From Papaver somniferum (taxonomy: Eukaryota > Streptophyta > Magnoliopsida > Ranunculales > Papaveraceae), in NCBI RefSeq assembly GCF_003573695.1, contig NC_039366.1, positions 161,886,770-161,950,769 on the forward strand: a DNA stretch of 64,000 nucleotides. The letters are read 5' to 3'. How positions within the stretch are numbered: position 1 is the first letter of the stretch; the number at the start of each line of letters is the position of its first letter. Position numbers and translations under genes: made by a program. The notes under the pieces are model-generated. The model saw only the letters and a program-made list of their open reading frames with translations. It was not told the origin of the DNA and made no database searches. This document shows positions 11,202 through 22,365 of this stretch, piece by piece.

Positions 11202-11789
11202 TCAAAGATCATCTTCAATTTCCTCAAATTTTTCAGGATCTTCATCAACAACATCTCGACTGATATCTCGGATTCTGCACACAATATGTTGGTTATGTTC
11301 ACAGGATAAAGCATTAACCTTTCGATTAATATTCCAAGCATACTCCCTATTACAGATTCCAAGTTTAATCAGTTTTCTTTGGTTACGGATAACAGTTCTT
11401 AGTAATGCTCCCTGTCTATGATGAGTTTCAATAGTACTGAGGATGACTTGACGTAGATTGATAATATAAACCTTAGCATCCAAGCTATTTTGAGCAAGGA
11501 GATGAGTCACATCTTCTTTTTCATTATCGGTATTTTCACAACCAGATTTCTTGAAGGTATTATCAAGATGAACACTTTCCTTAGAAGTCATTCCACTCAA
11601 AGCTTTCAGAAGTTGTGCTTGAGATCTGGTTTGAGAATACATCCTTTTGTATAAGTTCTCAGACAAGTTGAGTACATATATTTGAAATACCTTTAACACA
11701 TTCCAAACATAGATATCAGCCTTAAATAAATAATTCTGACAAGATTTGAAAATAATTTTCACATCTAATGTGTTACAGAAACACAACAT
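11202..11789 (-). CDS. ORF3 of copy B, coiled-coil protein of unknown role
   Basis: A 195-codon frame on the element's coding strand. The first start could be at 11789 or a later Met (for example MYSQTRSQ). Its centre is hydrophilic, with a helix-rich stretch (LRQVILSTIETHHRQGALLR), and it ends in a strongly acidic tail (VDEDPEKFEEIEDDL). No retroviral protease, integrase or polymerase motif is present. It sits where copies A and C also have a short coiled-coil ORF, so the three may be diverged versions of one accessory protein. I do not recognise it outside this family. Confidence 0.4.
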   Translation of the reverse strand: MLCFCNTLDVKIIFKSCQNYLFKADIYVWNVLKVFQIYVLNLSENLYKRMYSQTRSQAQLLKALSGMTSKESVHLDNTFKKSGCENTDNEKEDVTHLLAQNSLDAKVYIINLRQVILSTIETHHRQGALLRTVIRNQRKLIKLGICNREYAWNINRKVNALSCEHNQHIVCRIRDISRDVVDEDPEKFEEIEDDL

Positions 11790-12034
11790 TCTCCAAAGAT
11801 ATTATCTCCAAAAACGGTTTTAAGAGATACTTCAAACAGCTACACAAATCCTTTTTACACAAGTTGTTGTAAGACAACCTTTCTACACATAAGAATGATT
11901 AAAGTTTTCGTAAGGTAGATTGTGTATTCTCTCTATCTTGAATAAGAGAAATTTGTAGGATTCAGATTGCCCAGGTACATATGCGTCCTTATATCCGAAG
12001 AATGGGCATTGTAAGGATGCACATTCTAATGCAA

Positions 12035-12244
12035 TTAAGCATTAGGATGAGGAACTCCCTCATCAAATACCTTTAAAAGAGAATCTTCCTCCTTTGTCTT
12101 GGGAGCATTAACATGTTCCTTTTCTTGGGTTTTGAAACCATCCTCTTTGTTAGGAAAATTGCGAGATGCAATATCCTTGATTACATCTTGTGCCCAGGAT
12201 GGTATGTTCTTTGATCTTGAACCCGTGTAGTCTAGATCTGCCAT
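12035..12244 (-). CDS. ORF2 of copy B, small hydrophilic protein
   Basis: 69 codons starting 11 bases after the stop of the preceding frame. Rich in K, E, D and N (FKTQEKEHVNAPKTKEEDS), with no motif I recognise. The tight spacing to ORF1 suggests that one ancestral gag frame was split by mutation; read-through or frameshift is possible but unproven. Confidence 0.35.
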   Translation of the reverse strand: MADLDYTGSRSKNIPSWAQDVIKDIASRNFPNKEDGFKTQEKEHVNAPKTKEEDSLLKVFDEGVPHPNA

Positions 12245-12255
12245 TCGACAGTTTG

Positions 12256-12950
12256 CTAACGTCTCTTGTTTAAGATGTTATGTCCTCTTAAGGTATTCAT
12301 TCCTTGTTGGAAATGTTTTTCTAAACACATGTTCAGATATACCTCTTGACATGTTATAGTAAGAAGCTTTTTAATAAGGACCTTATTCCTTATCTGTGAA
12401 TGTTCCAGCGAATGAGTAAGAATTTCACAATCTGTAGTCTGTTGATAAACTTCCTTGCACAAGGCCAGTTTTTGTTCCATATAATATGCCAGATTATTTT
12501 GAAGACGGAGTGTTTCTCGCTTTCCTTCACATATTCTTACATTTAGTTGAACAATCAGTTCTGTGACATCATCTAGACTGTCAATAACCTTTCCATTTTC
12601 TGAATATTTTTCAACATGTTTGAAAAATCTTTCCAACATCTTTAGAAATTCAGAGGTTGGGCAGACTAGTGAATCAAATCTCTTTTCAGACGATTTTTCA
12701 CTGTGAATTGGAGTCGAATCCAAAACATGTTTCTTGAGTTTCAAACTCACTCTTTTCTGATCAGTAACCTGACACACAGTCAAGTCAACAGTCAAAGACT
12801 TTTTCTTTGATTTATGAAAAGACTTTCGAGACCAATTTCCATTGGTTTTCCTTGAGATCTTATTCTCATTATCTTGACATACATTAACTGAACCATCCTT
12901 TGATTTATTCTTATAGGTTGGATCGTACCAAACACAGATTGTTAGATCTT
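12256..12950 (-). CDS. ORF1 of copy B, Gag-like coiled-coil remnant
   Basis: An open frame on the element strand that begins close to the primer-binding site without an early ATG and runs to a stop at 12256. Visible parts: a basic N-terminal stretch (SFHKSKKKSLT), then long helices (ECEGKRETLRLQNNLAYYME-type pattern near residues 95-130 of the 12795-12256 part). The UBN2 domain and zinc knuckle of copies A and C are absent, so either the 5' half of gag was deleted or this subfamily uses a different protein. Translation start is unclear. Confidence 0.4.
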
Positions 12951-12960
12951 TTCGTGTTTG

Positions 12961-12976
12961 CCTGCTCTGATACCAA
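12961..12976 (-). other. Primer-binding site of copy B
   Basis: Minus strand TTGGTATCAGAGCAGG, beginning one base after the 5' LTR. TGGTATCAGAGC is the usual plant Copia site complementary to the 3' end of initiator tRNA-Met, and it fixes the element's orientation. Confidence 0.85.
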
Positions 12977-12977
12977 T

Positions 12978-15815
12978 TGAAAAGGCGAGGGCACCCAAAT
13001 ATACCTCAAGTTAAAACTTTTCCTACCTATAAGTCCTTTCTCCGAAAGTGATTGTCAATGGAATGAGTCGAGACAATACAACAAATCGGTTCACACTTCG
13101 TGTGATCGTCTATGGATACGAGATCGAGACAATACAACAACGAAGTATGTTACTTGATAAAAAGGTTCGGACTTAACCAAACACAATAAGATTCACTTAT
13201 CAAGTAAATAGGAATTAACGTTTGTGTGATTTACTTTAATTATAATAAAACAATTATAATGCAGAAATATAAAGTAAATGACACATCAGGATTTTGTTAA
13301 CGAGGAAACCGTAAATGAAGAAAAACCCCGGGACCTTGTCCAGAATTGAATTCTCTCAAGATTAAGCCGCTACACAAAATTATACCTAACTTCGTATAGT
13401 GGAGACCAAGCAAATAAACCTATAGTTCACCTAGTTCCGTATGTATTTCCACATATCCGACCTATGAATAAGTCACGTACTTGGAACAATTCCTTTGGTT
13501 CGTATTCCAAACAGTAAAGGAACAACAAATCTGTTTGGTATCAGCTCTATTCAACCAAGTGATATGAGTCGGACAAAGGCTCTTCTGTTTATCTTAACAT
13601 AAACTCCTTCGTCAGGTCCTTAGATCTATCTTATGTTCAATTACCGAAGTAATCGTTTAATATTAAGCCAACAACACTATTAATCCAAAGAATTGTGTTG
13701 ATGCCGATCTACTCAATTAATCAGTCCAATCTATCACAAGGATAAACCGATTATTAATTGGATCCTCTTTTACCGAAACAAGTATTGTGCACACCAAAGA
13801 TTATGATCCCACAAATCAGAAATCTTCAGTATATTCTTCGTCTTCAAATCTTCTTAGATCTTCAGTAAAAACCTGCACACAATCACTTGAATCTCTTGTG
13901 ATCAATCATGCACAGAACGGAGTCTGCTAACAATGGATTATCACAAGATCGTCTTTAGAACTAACAACAGTCTAAAGATCCCTGTCGAAACTCTGAACTA
14001 GTTTGAGTGAATCTTATATCAGAAGAGAAGATTTCAAGCATAAACAAACTAGGTGAAATTAAAGTTCAACCACCGTTAGTCAATCAAATCAATGAAAACA
14101 AAAGATAAACCGCAATTATCTAGTTTCCCACCAACGGTACTAGTAGAGCTTCTCAATCCCAAAGAAGACTTTAAACTGAGCGGCCGTAAGAGATTTCTCC
14201 TAATTAGGTTACTCTCCTCTCTGAATAGGAGACTACACCAGTAACAACACAACAAAGAGGAAGTTTGTTGTTACGAAGGATTAGTTTGCTAGAAAGGAAA
14301 ACTTCAAGTATTCACAGACAAGGAAGTTTTGCCACCAAGGAATTTCCAAAACTGAAAATATGCTAAAGATATTCATTAAAGCACAAATTCGGTTTCCATA
14401 ATTCCTGGAAATGCTCTGTCCAAAAATAATGATCGAAATCTCTCAGAAAATCACTAATTAGTAAATGCACATTACTAATTCTTATTTTCCTAAAAATGAA
14501 GTTAAATAACTTAATTAAAAGATTATTAACTTATTTATGTTTCGATCCTGGGATTCTCTTCCCTTAGATATTAAGGAATAACTTTGAACAATTAAAGAAA
14601 TAAACATTAATAACACGTGTTCAAGGTATGTCGACATCTTAACTTTGTAAGTTCTCTTTCACACTTACAACCTTGAAACCGATTTGCCACACTTCCAAAC
14701 AAGTTTAGAATTGGTTCATCTGGCTTTCAAGAATTATGCGATTGATCAAATAACATTCAATCACAAATCATGGGTTTAACGGTTCTACCAAAACAAGTTT
14801 CGGTTCTACCTTCCATGTGAGTATTGTGCATAGTCACACTAGCTTTCCAAAATTCGGTTGACTAGGTACTAGGATCGGTTCCACACATATATATGGTATC
14901 TAACTTATATGTGTTTCATATGTCCATAGGATCAGTTCCCCTTTGCCTAAAAACGTGTTGCACATGTTCATAGGATCGGTTCCCCTTTCTGCTATAAACC
15001 TTGCTGCATCTCATACAAGGATCGGTTCCCTTTTGTGATGCACTGCACCTCTTACTAGGATCGGTTCCCCTTTCCCATATTTGATCAGACATAAAATCAC
15101 AAACCCGATCATACCATCTCAGGTGATTACTTAAGATAGTTTTCACTAATAAAAGTCATACCAATACATAAGTCAGGACTTTGTGAATAGTTCTATCAAG
15201 AACACAACAAGTCGTGAACGGTTATACTCAATCACACATATTAGTTGTTCATAAGATATGCAATGAATAACAAAACCAATAACGCCTGGCAATTTCTTTT
15301 TCGGTTCACAAACAAGTTTATGAACTTACTTCCTTAGAACACATGTAAAACATTGTTCCCTAGGATGAAATCCTCACCTCATACGCATACATAATCACAA
15401 TAGCATTCAATTGATTATGGCGATGTCTTATCTACAAAGTTTAATGGTTAAGCAATAAACCTCGTATTGTATTCCTTAATACTATGTTTATCTAGAGTTC
15501 AAATATGCTTCGCAGTTTTGTTTTCAATATGCACGACTTGAAAGATACGTTAGGGAATGAAACAGTTCAAGTCAAATATCACTAACCTCAAGTGGATGGA
15601 TGATTGTTATCGTTGTAGCTCTTTGCTACTTCACATCTTCAAGTCTTCGCAATACTTGTAAAGTTTCAAATCCTAATACTTTCAAGATATCCTATAAGAA
15701 GTTGACTCTAGTACATAATCAAGCGACTCTTAACATGAGTTTTAATTCACTAAAATATGACAACCAAACTTGACATACCAACGCTTGGTGGGTTTAACCG
15801 AGCTATGATCTAACA
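12978..15815 (-). repeat. 5' LTR of copy B
   Basis: 2838 bases, near-copy of 6533-9366, beginning TGTTAGATCATAGCTCGGTT on the minus strand at 15815 and ending CTTTTCA before the primer-binding site. It contains its own set of AGGATCGGTTCCCC repeats at about 14870-15130. Confidence 0.85.
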
Positions 15816-15820
15816 AATTC
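15816..15820. other. Target-site duplication, right (copy B)
   Basis: AATTC, identical to 6528-6532. Confidence 0.85.
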
Positions 15821-15844
15821 CTTCATTGACATCATGATCAATCA

Positions 15845-15945
15845 TTATAAAACTAAAAACTTATAAACTAAAAACTAAAATCAAAATAAAAACTAAAATC
15901 AAAATCATAAAACTAAAAACTTAATCAAAATCAAAATCAAATTCA
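15845..15945. repeat. A-rich simple repeat
   Basis: Repeated AAACTAAAA and AATCAAAAT words (for example AAAACTAAAATCAAAATAAA). Low-complexity DNA between copy B and the hairpin array; no gene seen in 15821-16130. Confidence 0.7.
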
Positions 15946-16140
15946 TTTCCATCTCCATCTCCAAACGATTCTTCTTATCTTCTTCTCCCCTAATACGAAC
16001 CATCTTCGATTGTCATAGAAACAGATGCAATGGCACGAATCAAGTATTTTTTTTGCAACCCAATCCCCTAAATTAGTTTTAGCAACATGCAATCACTCAA
16101 AATTCGATTTTTTTTTAAATCAAAGTGTTCTGGGTTTATT

Positions 16141-16853
16141 AGAATCGGTTTACGTCAATGTACTTATAAACCGATTTTATTTAGAAACGGTTTATGTTCA
16201 TGCCCACAAAGACTGATTATACTGAACGTATTTTCTGGTTTGAAATATTGAACCATTCGGTCTATGTTAATGTACATAGCCCGATTCTGGTATGGAAGAG
16301 AACTTTTTTTTCTATACATTTTTTTGGTTAGAATCAGATTATATGTATGTCCACATAACCCGATTGTACAACCTTTGATTTCTTAAATGCTATTCCCACA
16401 ATTGGATTATTTAAGGGTCTACATAAACCGATTGTTATCGATGTTCCCCAAAATCGGTAGATATGTTACTATTACATAAACCGATTCTGGGTTGATGTGA
16501 TGAACATCAACCACAATCGGTTTATGCTGATGCACACATCAACCGATTCATTAACCATGTTTGAATCTTTGCACAAATCTTGAAATTTTTATCTTTATAT
16601 TATTGAGCATGAAATTTGAAATTTAACGCAAAAAGAATGAGGTCATTCCGACATCGGACGAAGAAATTATGAGCAAAACAGTCGAAGAAATGCACAAATT
16701 AACAATCGGTCTATGTGGGCATTAACATAAACCGATTCTGGCGAAAAAAATCACAGAAAAACTCATGAATTTCATAATCGGTCTATGTTCTAAGTATTAT
16801 AAATCGATTCTTACAATCGGTTTATGGGAGCATGAACATCCACCGATTCTGGA
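16141..16853. repeat. Array of AATCGGTTTATG hairpin repeats
   Basis: About ten units of 35-45 bases, each an imperfect inverted repeat: AATCGGTTTATGT, a loop of 5-15 bases, then ACATAAACCGATT, often followed by CTGG. Clear units lie near 16143, 16247, 16330, 16453, 16514, 16702, 16777 and 16815. Spacing is irregular (45-190 bases) and arms vary by C/T changes that often remain pairable. No transposon ends were found around it. It is followed by an ATAAA run (16868-16903). Confidence 0.7.
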
Positions 16854-16903
16854 CGAGTTTTTTCAAAAAAATAAAAATAAAATAAAATAAAATAAAATAA
16901 ATC

Positions 16904-17263
16904 ACGTTTTGATGAAGAATCAAAATTAGTTAATTTCTAGTCTAATTTGATTAAACATCAATTAATCACCCGATTAACACTAATTAATCAAGGGATAAAT
17001 TAGCCATTTTAAAGAATAATTGGATAAGGGGTGTTCTTTTTTACCTTTCAATGACCTTTTTTGTCCTGTAGTCATAGGCCCAAATTAATTGGAGTAGTCC
17101 CCAATTTAGCCAGGTAATTTTATGATATATCCGTGTGGAGCAGTATTTTTTTATTTTTTTTTGATCAATTGGAGCAGTATTTCGTCTATGAACAATTATG
17201 TATTGTGTATAGTTTTTTTTTTTTAACCGCGAACACCTTTACAATATGTATGTGCGCATGAGA
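16904..17263. other. AT-rich spacer left of the hAT element
   Basis: No gene. It holds A/T-rich sequence, a short direct repeat of GGAGCAGTATTT (near 17137 and 17175) and poly-T runs. Confidence 0.5.
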
Positions 17264-17271
17264 GCCAAGTG
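17264..17271. other. 8-bp target-site duplication, left (hAT)
   Basis: GCCAAGTG, repeated exactly at 19898-19905. Eight bases is the diagnostic length for hAT insertions. Confidence 0.92.
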
Positions 17272-17284
17272 TAGGCCTGTCAAT

Positions 17285-17450
17285 ATCTATCCGATATCCG
17301 GAAACCGTTTCCGATTATTCGATGTCCTATAGTATTTTATCCGTTTTATCGGATATCGGATATAATATGTTATCGGATATTTCTTCCTTAACATATCGGA
17401 ATCGGATTAGGCTATATCCGTTTGTTTAGATATCCGATATGTTAAGGACG
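17285..17450. repeat. Left subterminal repeats of hAT
   Basis: Multiple TATCGGATAT-type motifs in both orientations, mirrored by 19725-19880 on the right. Likely transposase binding sites. Confidence 0.75.
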
Positions 17451-17509
17451 TACTTGTAATTTTCCCATATCCTTATTTGACTACTCGAGGACTCGAGAAG
17501 TCATCTCGT

Positions 17510-18213
17510 TTTTTCATTTTTTTTTCTCTTCTCAGTTTCTCGCCGTTTGTTCTCAGTCGCCTCTCGAGTATCCATTCTGTCTCTGCCTCTCTCGATCAAT
17601 CACTCACTCACTCAGTTGTTTACCAATCACTCACCCGTTCAATCAGGTACTAATTCTCTTCTATTTTCTTTGTTAAATTTTTTTGTTCGATTCATCGATT
17701 GACATGAAAATAGGGTTTCTGTCTTGCAATCAAAAATTAGGGTTTGATATGACTTACATGTATGGATGAAATTAGAGAAAGATTTGAGATGGGTTTAACT
17801 TAAATAAGAATATGAGGCATTGAGGTTGAAGAATAACTCAATATTGATAGTTATTAGTTTAGGGTTTGATTGAATTGATCTATTTTTGAGATGGGTTTAC
17901 ACTTGCAGTTTCTGTTTTACTTTCTTTATGTGAAGAATCTGATTTCTATCTTTTTGGTGTTAAACAGAAGTTAATTTTGACAACAAAGACAAGCAAAAGG
18001 CTCTAAAGAAGGTTTCTGCTCTATCAGGTATCATAATCATTCTCTTGGAATTATGTTTCTGATTCTCTGATAATGTATCTTAATTTACATCCTTGTTTAC
18101 TATATTTAGTTGAATTTCAGTAATGATGTGTAACAGCATAATCCTGAATATGATATCATCAATTTTAATATAGGTGATTGCACATTTGCACAATCTTCAT
18201 TTGGTTTTCCTAG
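17510..18213 (+). other. hAT 5' leader and introns
   Basis: CT-rich, leader-like sequence (CTCTCGATCAATCACTCACT region, 17520-17650) is followed by likely introns with GT..AG ends and a small exon candidate near 17968-18026. No BED zinc finger or N-terminal transposase sequence is found here, so the 5' coding half has been deleted. Confidence 0.45.
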
Positions 18214-19458
18214 ATGGTATGAAAGTTGCTGCTAAGTTTGTATAATCAATTAGAGATTGTGTTAAGTATGTTAAAGCTTCACAAGATAGGAAAGAGAGGT
18301 TTGAAACGGAACTGTCACAATGTAGGTTGTCTGGAAAGGCAGTTAGTCTTGACGTGGACACTCGATGGAACTCAGTTTTTCTTATGCTTAAAAATGCAAT
18401 TGAGTTGAAAAAAGGGTTTCAAAGATTTGTTGTCCTTGATCCTGAATTAGATTGTATACCAAGTGAAGACGAGTGGCAACAAGGGGTAGTTATTTGCAAG
18501 TGTTTAGAGGTGTTTAATGATGTTTCAACCAGGTTTGTAGGGATGAAGTATCCAACTGCAAATCTGTACTACAATGGGGTCTATGAAATTAACAAGTGCA
18601 TCAAACAATGGGAAGACAGTGAGTATGCGTATATCAGAGAAATGGGGTTGAAGATGAGGGAAAAGTTCGATGTTTATTGGCTTGAAAGTAATTTGGTTAT
18701 GGGCATCGTAGTTGTGTTAGATCCTAGATACAAAGCCAAATGGGTAGAGTTTCGTTATAAGAAGTTGTATGGAACTGGCTATGCAGTAGAGTATAACAAA
18801 TTCAAAACAAAATTGACAGCTCTTTTTATGATGGAGAACATTGAATTTGAGGTGCAGAAGTCTGAGTTGGACAAGTATTTAGAAGAACCAATGCTTACCA
18901 AAGGCTCACCAAAATATGAGTATTTGTTTGAAATCTTAAGTTGGTGGAAGCTAAATGCACCTAAGTACCCAACTCTTGCAAAGATGGCAAGAGATGTCTT
19001 GGCTATCCCAGTCACCAGTGTTGCATCCGAATCAATGTTCAGTGCAGGTGGTAGAGTGCTTACAACACACAGAGCTTCATTAGATCCAGAGCTTGTTGAA
19101 GCATTGTTGTGCTTAAGCGATTGGTTGCCAGATTTCATTTGTGAAGGTAACATATGTTTTTTCTTTTTTTTTCTTAAACTCAGTGCATGGATCCATCTGT
19201 AATTTGTTATTCTTCTTAGTTCCTATTGAAATATGCTATGACTACATAAGAGAAAAGCATACCGGATGCTGGTTTTGACCAGTATATTTTGATTTAGAGA
19301 GCAATGAGAAGTACAAAACAAACTATCTACTTAGATGTTTTTTCTTAAATACTACTAATCTCTATTTATTGTTACTTGTTAGCATTTCAATTTGGATCTA
19401 ATCTATGTGTGTTTGTCTGGATGCAGATATGGAATATTTGGAAATCAACGACGAATGA
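18214..19458 (+). pseudogene. hAT transposase, C-terminal half (RICESLEEPER-like)
   Basis: Catalytic protein for cut-and-paste movement of the element. Exon 18214-19146 starts after an AG acceptor; GT at 19147 and AG at 19425-19426 define an intron, and exon 19427-19458 completes the tail ...MEYLEINDE. Visible domains: end of the RNase H-like fold with LDVDTRWNS, the hAT RNase-H-fold segment containing LDPRYKAKW, and the hAT dimerisation domain (PVTSVASESMFSAGGRVL ... SLDPELVEALLCLSDWL). An in-frame TAA at 18243-18245 and the loss of the BED finger and the first catalytic region make it non-functional. The dimerisation domain is intact from about 18327 onward (291 codons if translated from there), so a short dimerisation-only protein is possible. 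Confidence 0.88.
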
Positions 19459-19884
19459 AGTCAAGACTCAAGAGGGTCAGAGGCTGGAGCCTGGAGAGGA
19501 GAGTGACAGATACTTATCTTACTTTCTATCGCATTTGCTTGTGTTTCTTTTCATGTATGTGTGTGTAAGAGACTTACTTAGAGACATAACTACTTAAGAG
19601 TAATGTTTTAAGACTTTTTGAAGACAATTTGGATGGTATGTATGAGAAATTTAACTTAAATATCACCTTTGCTGCTCTGCATATGTTTTACAGACAATAG
19701 TTGATTAGTTGTTTTTCTTGTCAGAATCGGATATTATCGGATATATATCCGATATCCGATAGCTTAACCTATCGGAATCGATATCTGATTTTGATATCCT
19801 ATAGGATATTATCGGATATCGAATATCCGATAATGCTTAACCTGTCGGATATCAGAATTCTAAATATCCGATGGATATTCTTCC

Positions 19885-19905
19885 ATTGACAGGCCTAGCC
19901 AAGTG
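19885..19905. other. Right hAT inverted repeat and target duplication
   Basis: ATTGACAGGCCTA (19885-19897) followed by GCCAAGTG (19898-19905), exact counterparts of the left end. Confidence 0.92.
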
Positions 19906-20836
19906 TAAGGTAAGGGCCTTGAGGCATTTTAATCACAAAAGTTAATATAATAGGTAAAATCATCTCTTTTGCATCCGAAACATGAGCTCACATTCTTTTC
20001 CTCTTCTTTGCACCTGTATGATACATATTGAATCTTGTTTCCCCGCAACTCTTTGTCCCTCTATTACATTGTATGTCGCAATACTTGAATCGCATGCGAG
20101 GCCATTGGTGTAATCATATTATTTCTGTTTTCTTCCCTATCAAATTAGCATAATTTTTGCTAATGATGGTAGTAAGATGCAGGAGTGTTAAAATGGTAGA
20201 TGCAGAGATTTAAAGAGATAAACGGCTCAAGATAAAGCTGATGATCCAGTTATATCAACTGGGTTTTGTGTTTTTAGATGATTCACTTCAGAGAATATCA
20301 ATTTCAACTCAAAATTCGAAATTGGAAGATATGCAACAATTTCGATTTTAAATCCAGTTGGAATTGGTGGTGCTGAATTGAATAAGGTAAATTATGAGAT
20401 TGTTGGGAGAGTTGAGAAGAGTTGATGTTACAATTAGATTAGGGCACAAAATTGGGGGAAAATTTGTGCAAACAACAACAATTCGGAGAAGAAGAAGAAG
20501 AAGAGAGTAAGGAAGTGGTGGTGGTGTTTTTCTATAATAGTGGCGATGGGGTTGCCGGTGGTGGATTTTATGGGGGTCTGGTTTGTAATGGTGGTGATGG
20601 TTTTCCTCTAGTTATGGAAGAGGAGGAAAAAACGATGATTTTGTTGTGACAAAACAGAGGATTCTTATTTGCCCCTGGAGTTCTCCAAATCTACTAAAAT
20701 CCGAATGATATGTAGGAAAACTAAAGAAAACCCGGAGGGGCATTTTGGTCCAAAAAAAGACCAACCATGGACACCAAACAAATCATATTTCTTTATTATA
20801 TTATAGAAATAAATCTTAAACCTACAGGAAACAACC
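19906..20836. other. Region without a supported gene
   Basis: A 65-codon plus-strand frame at 20452-20649 (runs of E, then G/V-rich) looks compositional. The rest is AT-rich. No repeat ends recognised. Confidence 0.4.
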
Positions 20837-21816
20837 TCAAACGCTCATTCCGAGAAAACCATCTAGCAAAGGATAATTTTTGTCGAATACCATTTTAATC
20901 CTCTTCTGGAAATTTTTGGTTTTCACCTTCAATTCTTGAATTGCCTTGTCAACCCTTATTGACTCTAGCGCGAGCGCCTTCTCTTCTTCCATGATGGTAG
21001 TTGAAGCAGAAATCATAGTAGCAGCAACATCCTCTCTATCAATCTTGATAACCTCAAGTCGGCGACAGAGCCAACCTACGTTGAACTTCAAGGTCTCACA
21101 GTTCGAGATCATGTCATCCCATCGGTTAATCTCTTTGTTCCTGACGTCTCGCATAATTTTATTATTCATTTCATCAATAATGGGCAACAGTCCAGCAACT
21201 GTGGCCAGAAGAATCGGCAGAAAGTTCTTCCACACTTCAGTAGTGGAAATATCCCCTTACTTTCTCCAGATCCCGGTGTAGAGAGATGCACAACACTTAG
21301 GCACGATAAAGCCACCAATGAGTTGATTATCCGAGAAAGAATTTTCCATAAGGATATCAAATGGGAGTCCAGCTGTCGGGTACTCACGAACAGCAGCTCC
21401 AAAATCAGCATCTACAAAGTTGATTGAATTATTGCCAGCACGGTCATCACTTTCCATTTCTTCTCTTCCCAGCATCAACAACGTGAACATCAACCTGCAA
21501 GGGCGAGACATCTAAGTTGAATGAAGGTTTAGAGAATTGCTCAAATAAATCTCTGATTAAAAACAAACTCACAGATGTTCCAGCGTCCTTACGAGCGGGT
21601 TTGAAACGAGCAGGTATTCTGATGGTTCGTTTGGGTCTTAAATTATAAGGAGTGGAAGAAAGTCGATCATCATAATTCATCTGCAACAAATATTCTTAAT
21701 CATCATTGATCACACAAAAAAAAAAAAGAAAAATACTTCATACCAGATTGGGGGTTTCACTTCCTTGCCTCGACGGAGATGGGCTTTGGGAAGATGAACT
21801 ACTGTCATACATGTTG
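20837..21816 (-). pseudogene. Spliced gene copy of unknown function with a premature stop
   Basis: Three exons can be read on the minus strand: 21816-21750 starting MYDSSSSSQSPSPS; 21684 to about 21578 (MNYDDRLSSTPYNLRPKRTI, with basic IRIPARFKPARKD); and 21517-20837. GT..AG borders are visible (GTATGAAG...TTGCAG; GTGAGTTT...CTTGCAG). Exon 3 encodes a helical protein with a hydrophobic stretch (FLPILLATVAGLLPIIDEMN) and a coiled coil ending LLDGFLGMSV. The frame is interrupted by one TAA in exon 3 (near 21258, after TGIWRK), and the exon 2-3 join is also out of phase with the long frame. So it is broken, or the true splice sites differ. The family is not recognised. Confidence 0.45.
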
Positions 21817-22365
21817 TTACGAGGTATGATTATGATTGAAATTTCTTCTGTGTAATTAAACTCAATAATAGAAGAAGATATATTCTTGTAAGTAGAAAAC
21901 CCTAAGTCTTAAAGGTCAATGCACAAGACACGGTGGATACTTATCCTTTACAGATAATCAAATCAGTTACGATTTTTACTGTAGCCCTAAATTTCAAACA
22001 AGATTGATATGGTGACGCAAAAGAAAAGTGATAATGTTGGGAACTGCCAGTCCATGACCATGACTGGACACGGTCAAGGGACACTATCCTAATTCGGGAT
22101 TGACTGTACGTGCGTGTCACACGTCCCAGCTCATACAACGTTCGTGCACATCGTATTTCGAGGAATTATGATCTACTTTTATGCACATGGACATTGGTCC
22201 AGTTCATTCAATCAAAGGCGTAAGAGTATTAACCAGAATGTATAATAAAGGATTGTTATTCAAAAAATACTAATGCAATATCTATGCAACAAAGTTGCTC
22301 AAGTGATCAAGATGACATCTACGAAAAATAAAAATATTAAACTATCGAGGAAGATTACAAGTAAG

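Larger units (their letters stand above)
6533..15815 (-). mobile_element. Complete gag-type non-autonomous Copia element, copy B
   Basis: A 9283-base element read right to left: 5' LTR 12978-15815, PBS, about 3.6 kb internal region, PPT, 3' LTR 6533-9366, all framed by AATTC duplications. The internal region holds only small coiled-coil ORFs and no pol genes. LTR start/end TGTTAGA...TTTTCA and PBS TTGGTATCAGAGCAGG fit Copia. Its LTR leader shares a GC-rich segment (6840-6905) with LTRs of copies A and C, making it a subfamily of the same lineage. It inserted into gypsy-derived sequence. The two LTRs differ at visible positions, so the insertion is not very recent. Confidence 0.85.
17272..19897 (+). 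mobile_element. hAT DNA transposon, complete ends, dead transposase
   Basis: 2626 bases with perfect 13-base terminal inverted repeats TAGGCCTGTCAAT (17272-17284 and 19885-19897) inside 8-bp duplications. Both subterminal regions are filled with TATCGGATAT / ATATCCGATA words (17285-17450 and 19725-19880), the kind of repeated motif that hAT transposase binds. Between them is a transposase remnant (18214-19146 plus exon 19427-19458). At 2.6 kb it is shorter than a usual autonomous hAT because the 5' half of the transposase gene is gone. Confidence 0.93.

Noticed and set aside
11128..11421. 97-codon plus frame inside copy B
   Set aside because: Antisense shadow of the minus-strand ORF at 11202-11789.
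18779..19153. 124-codon minus frame in the hAT element
   Set aside because: Antisense shadow of the transposase dimerisation domain.
20452..20649. 65-codon frame with poly-E and Gly-rich parts
   Set aside because: Low-complexity composition, no splice or homology support.
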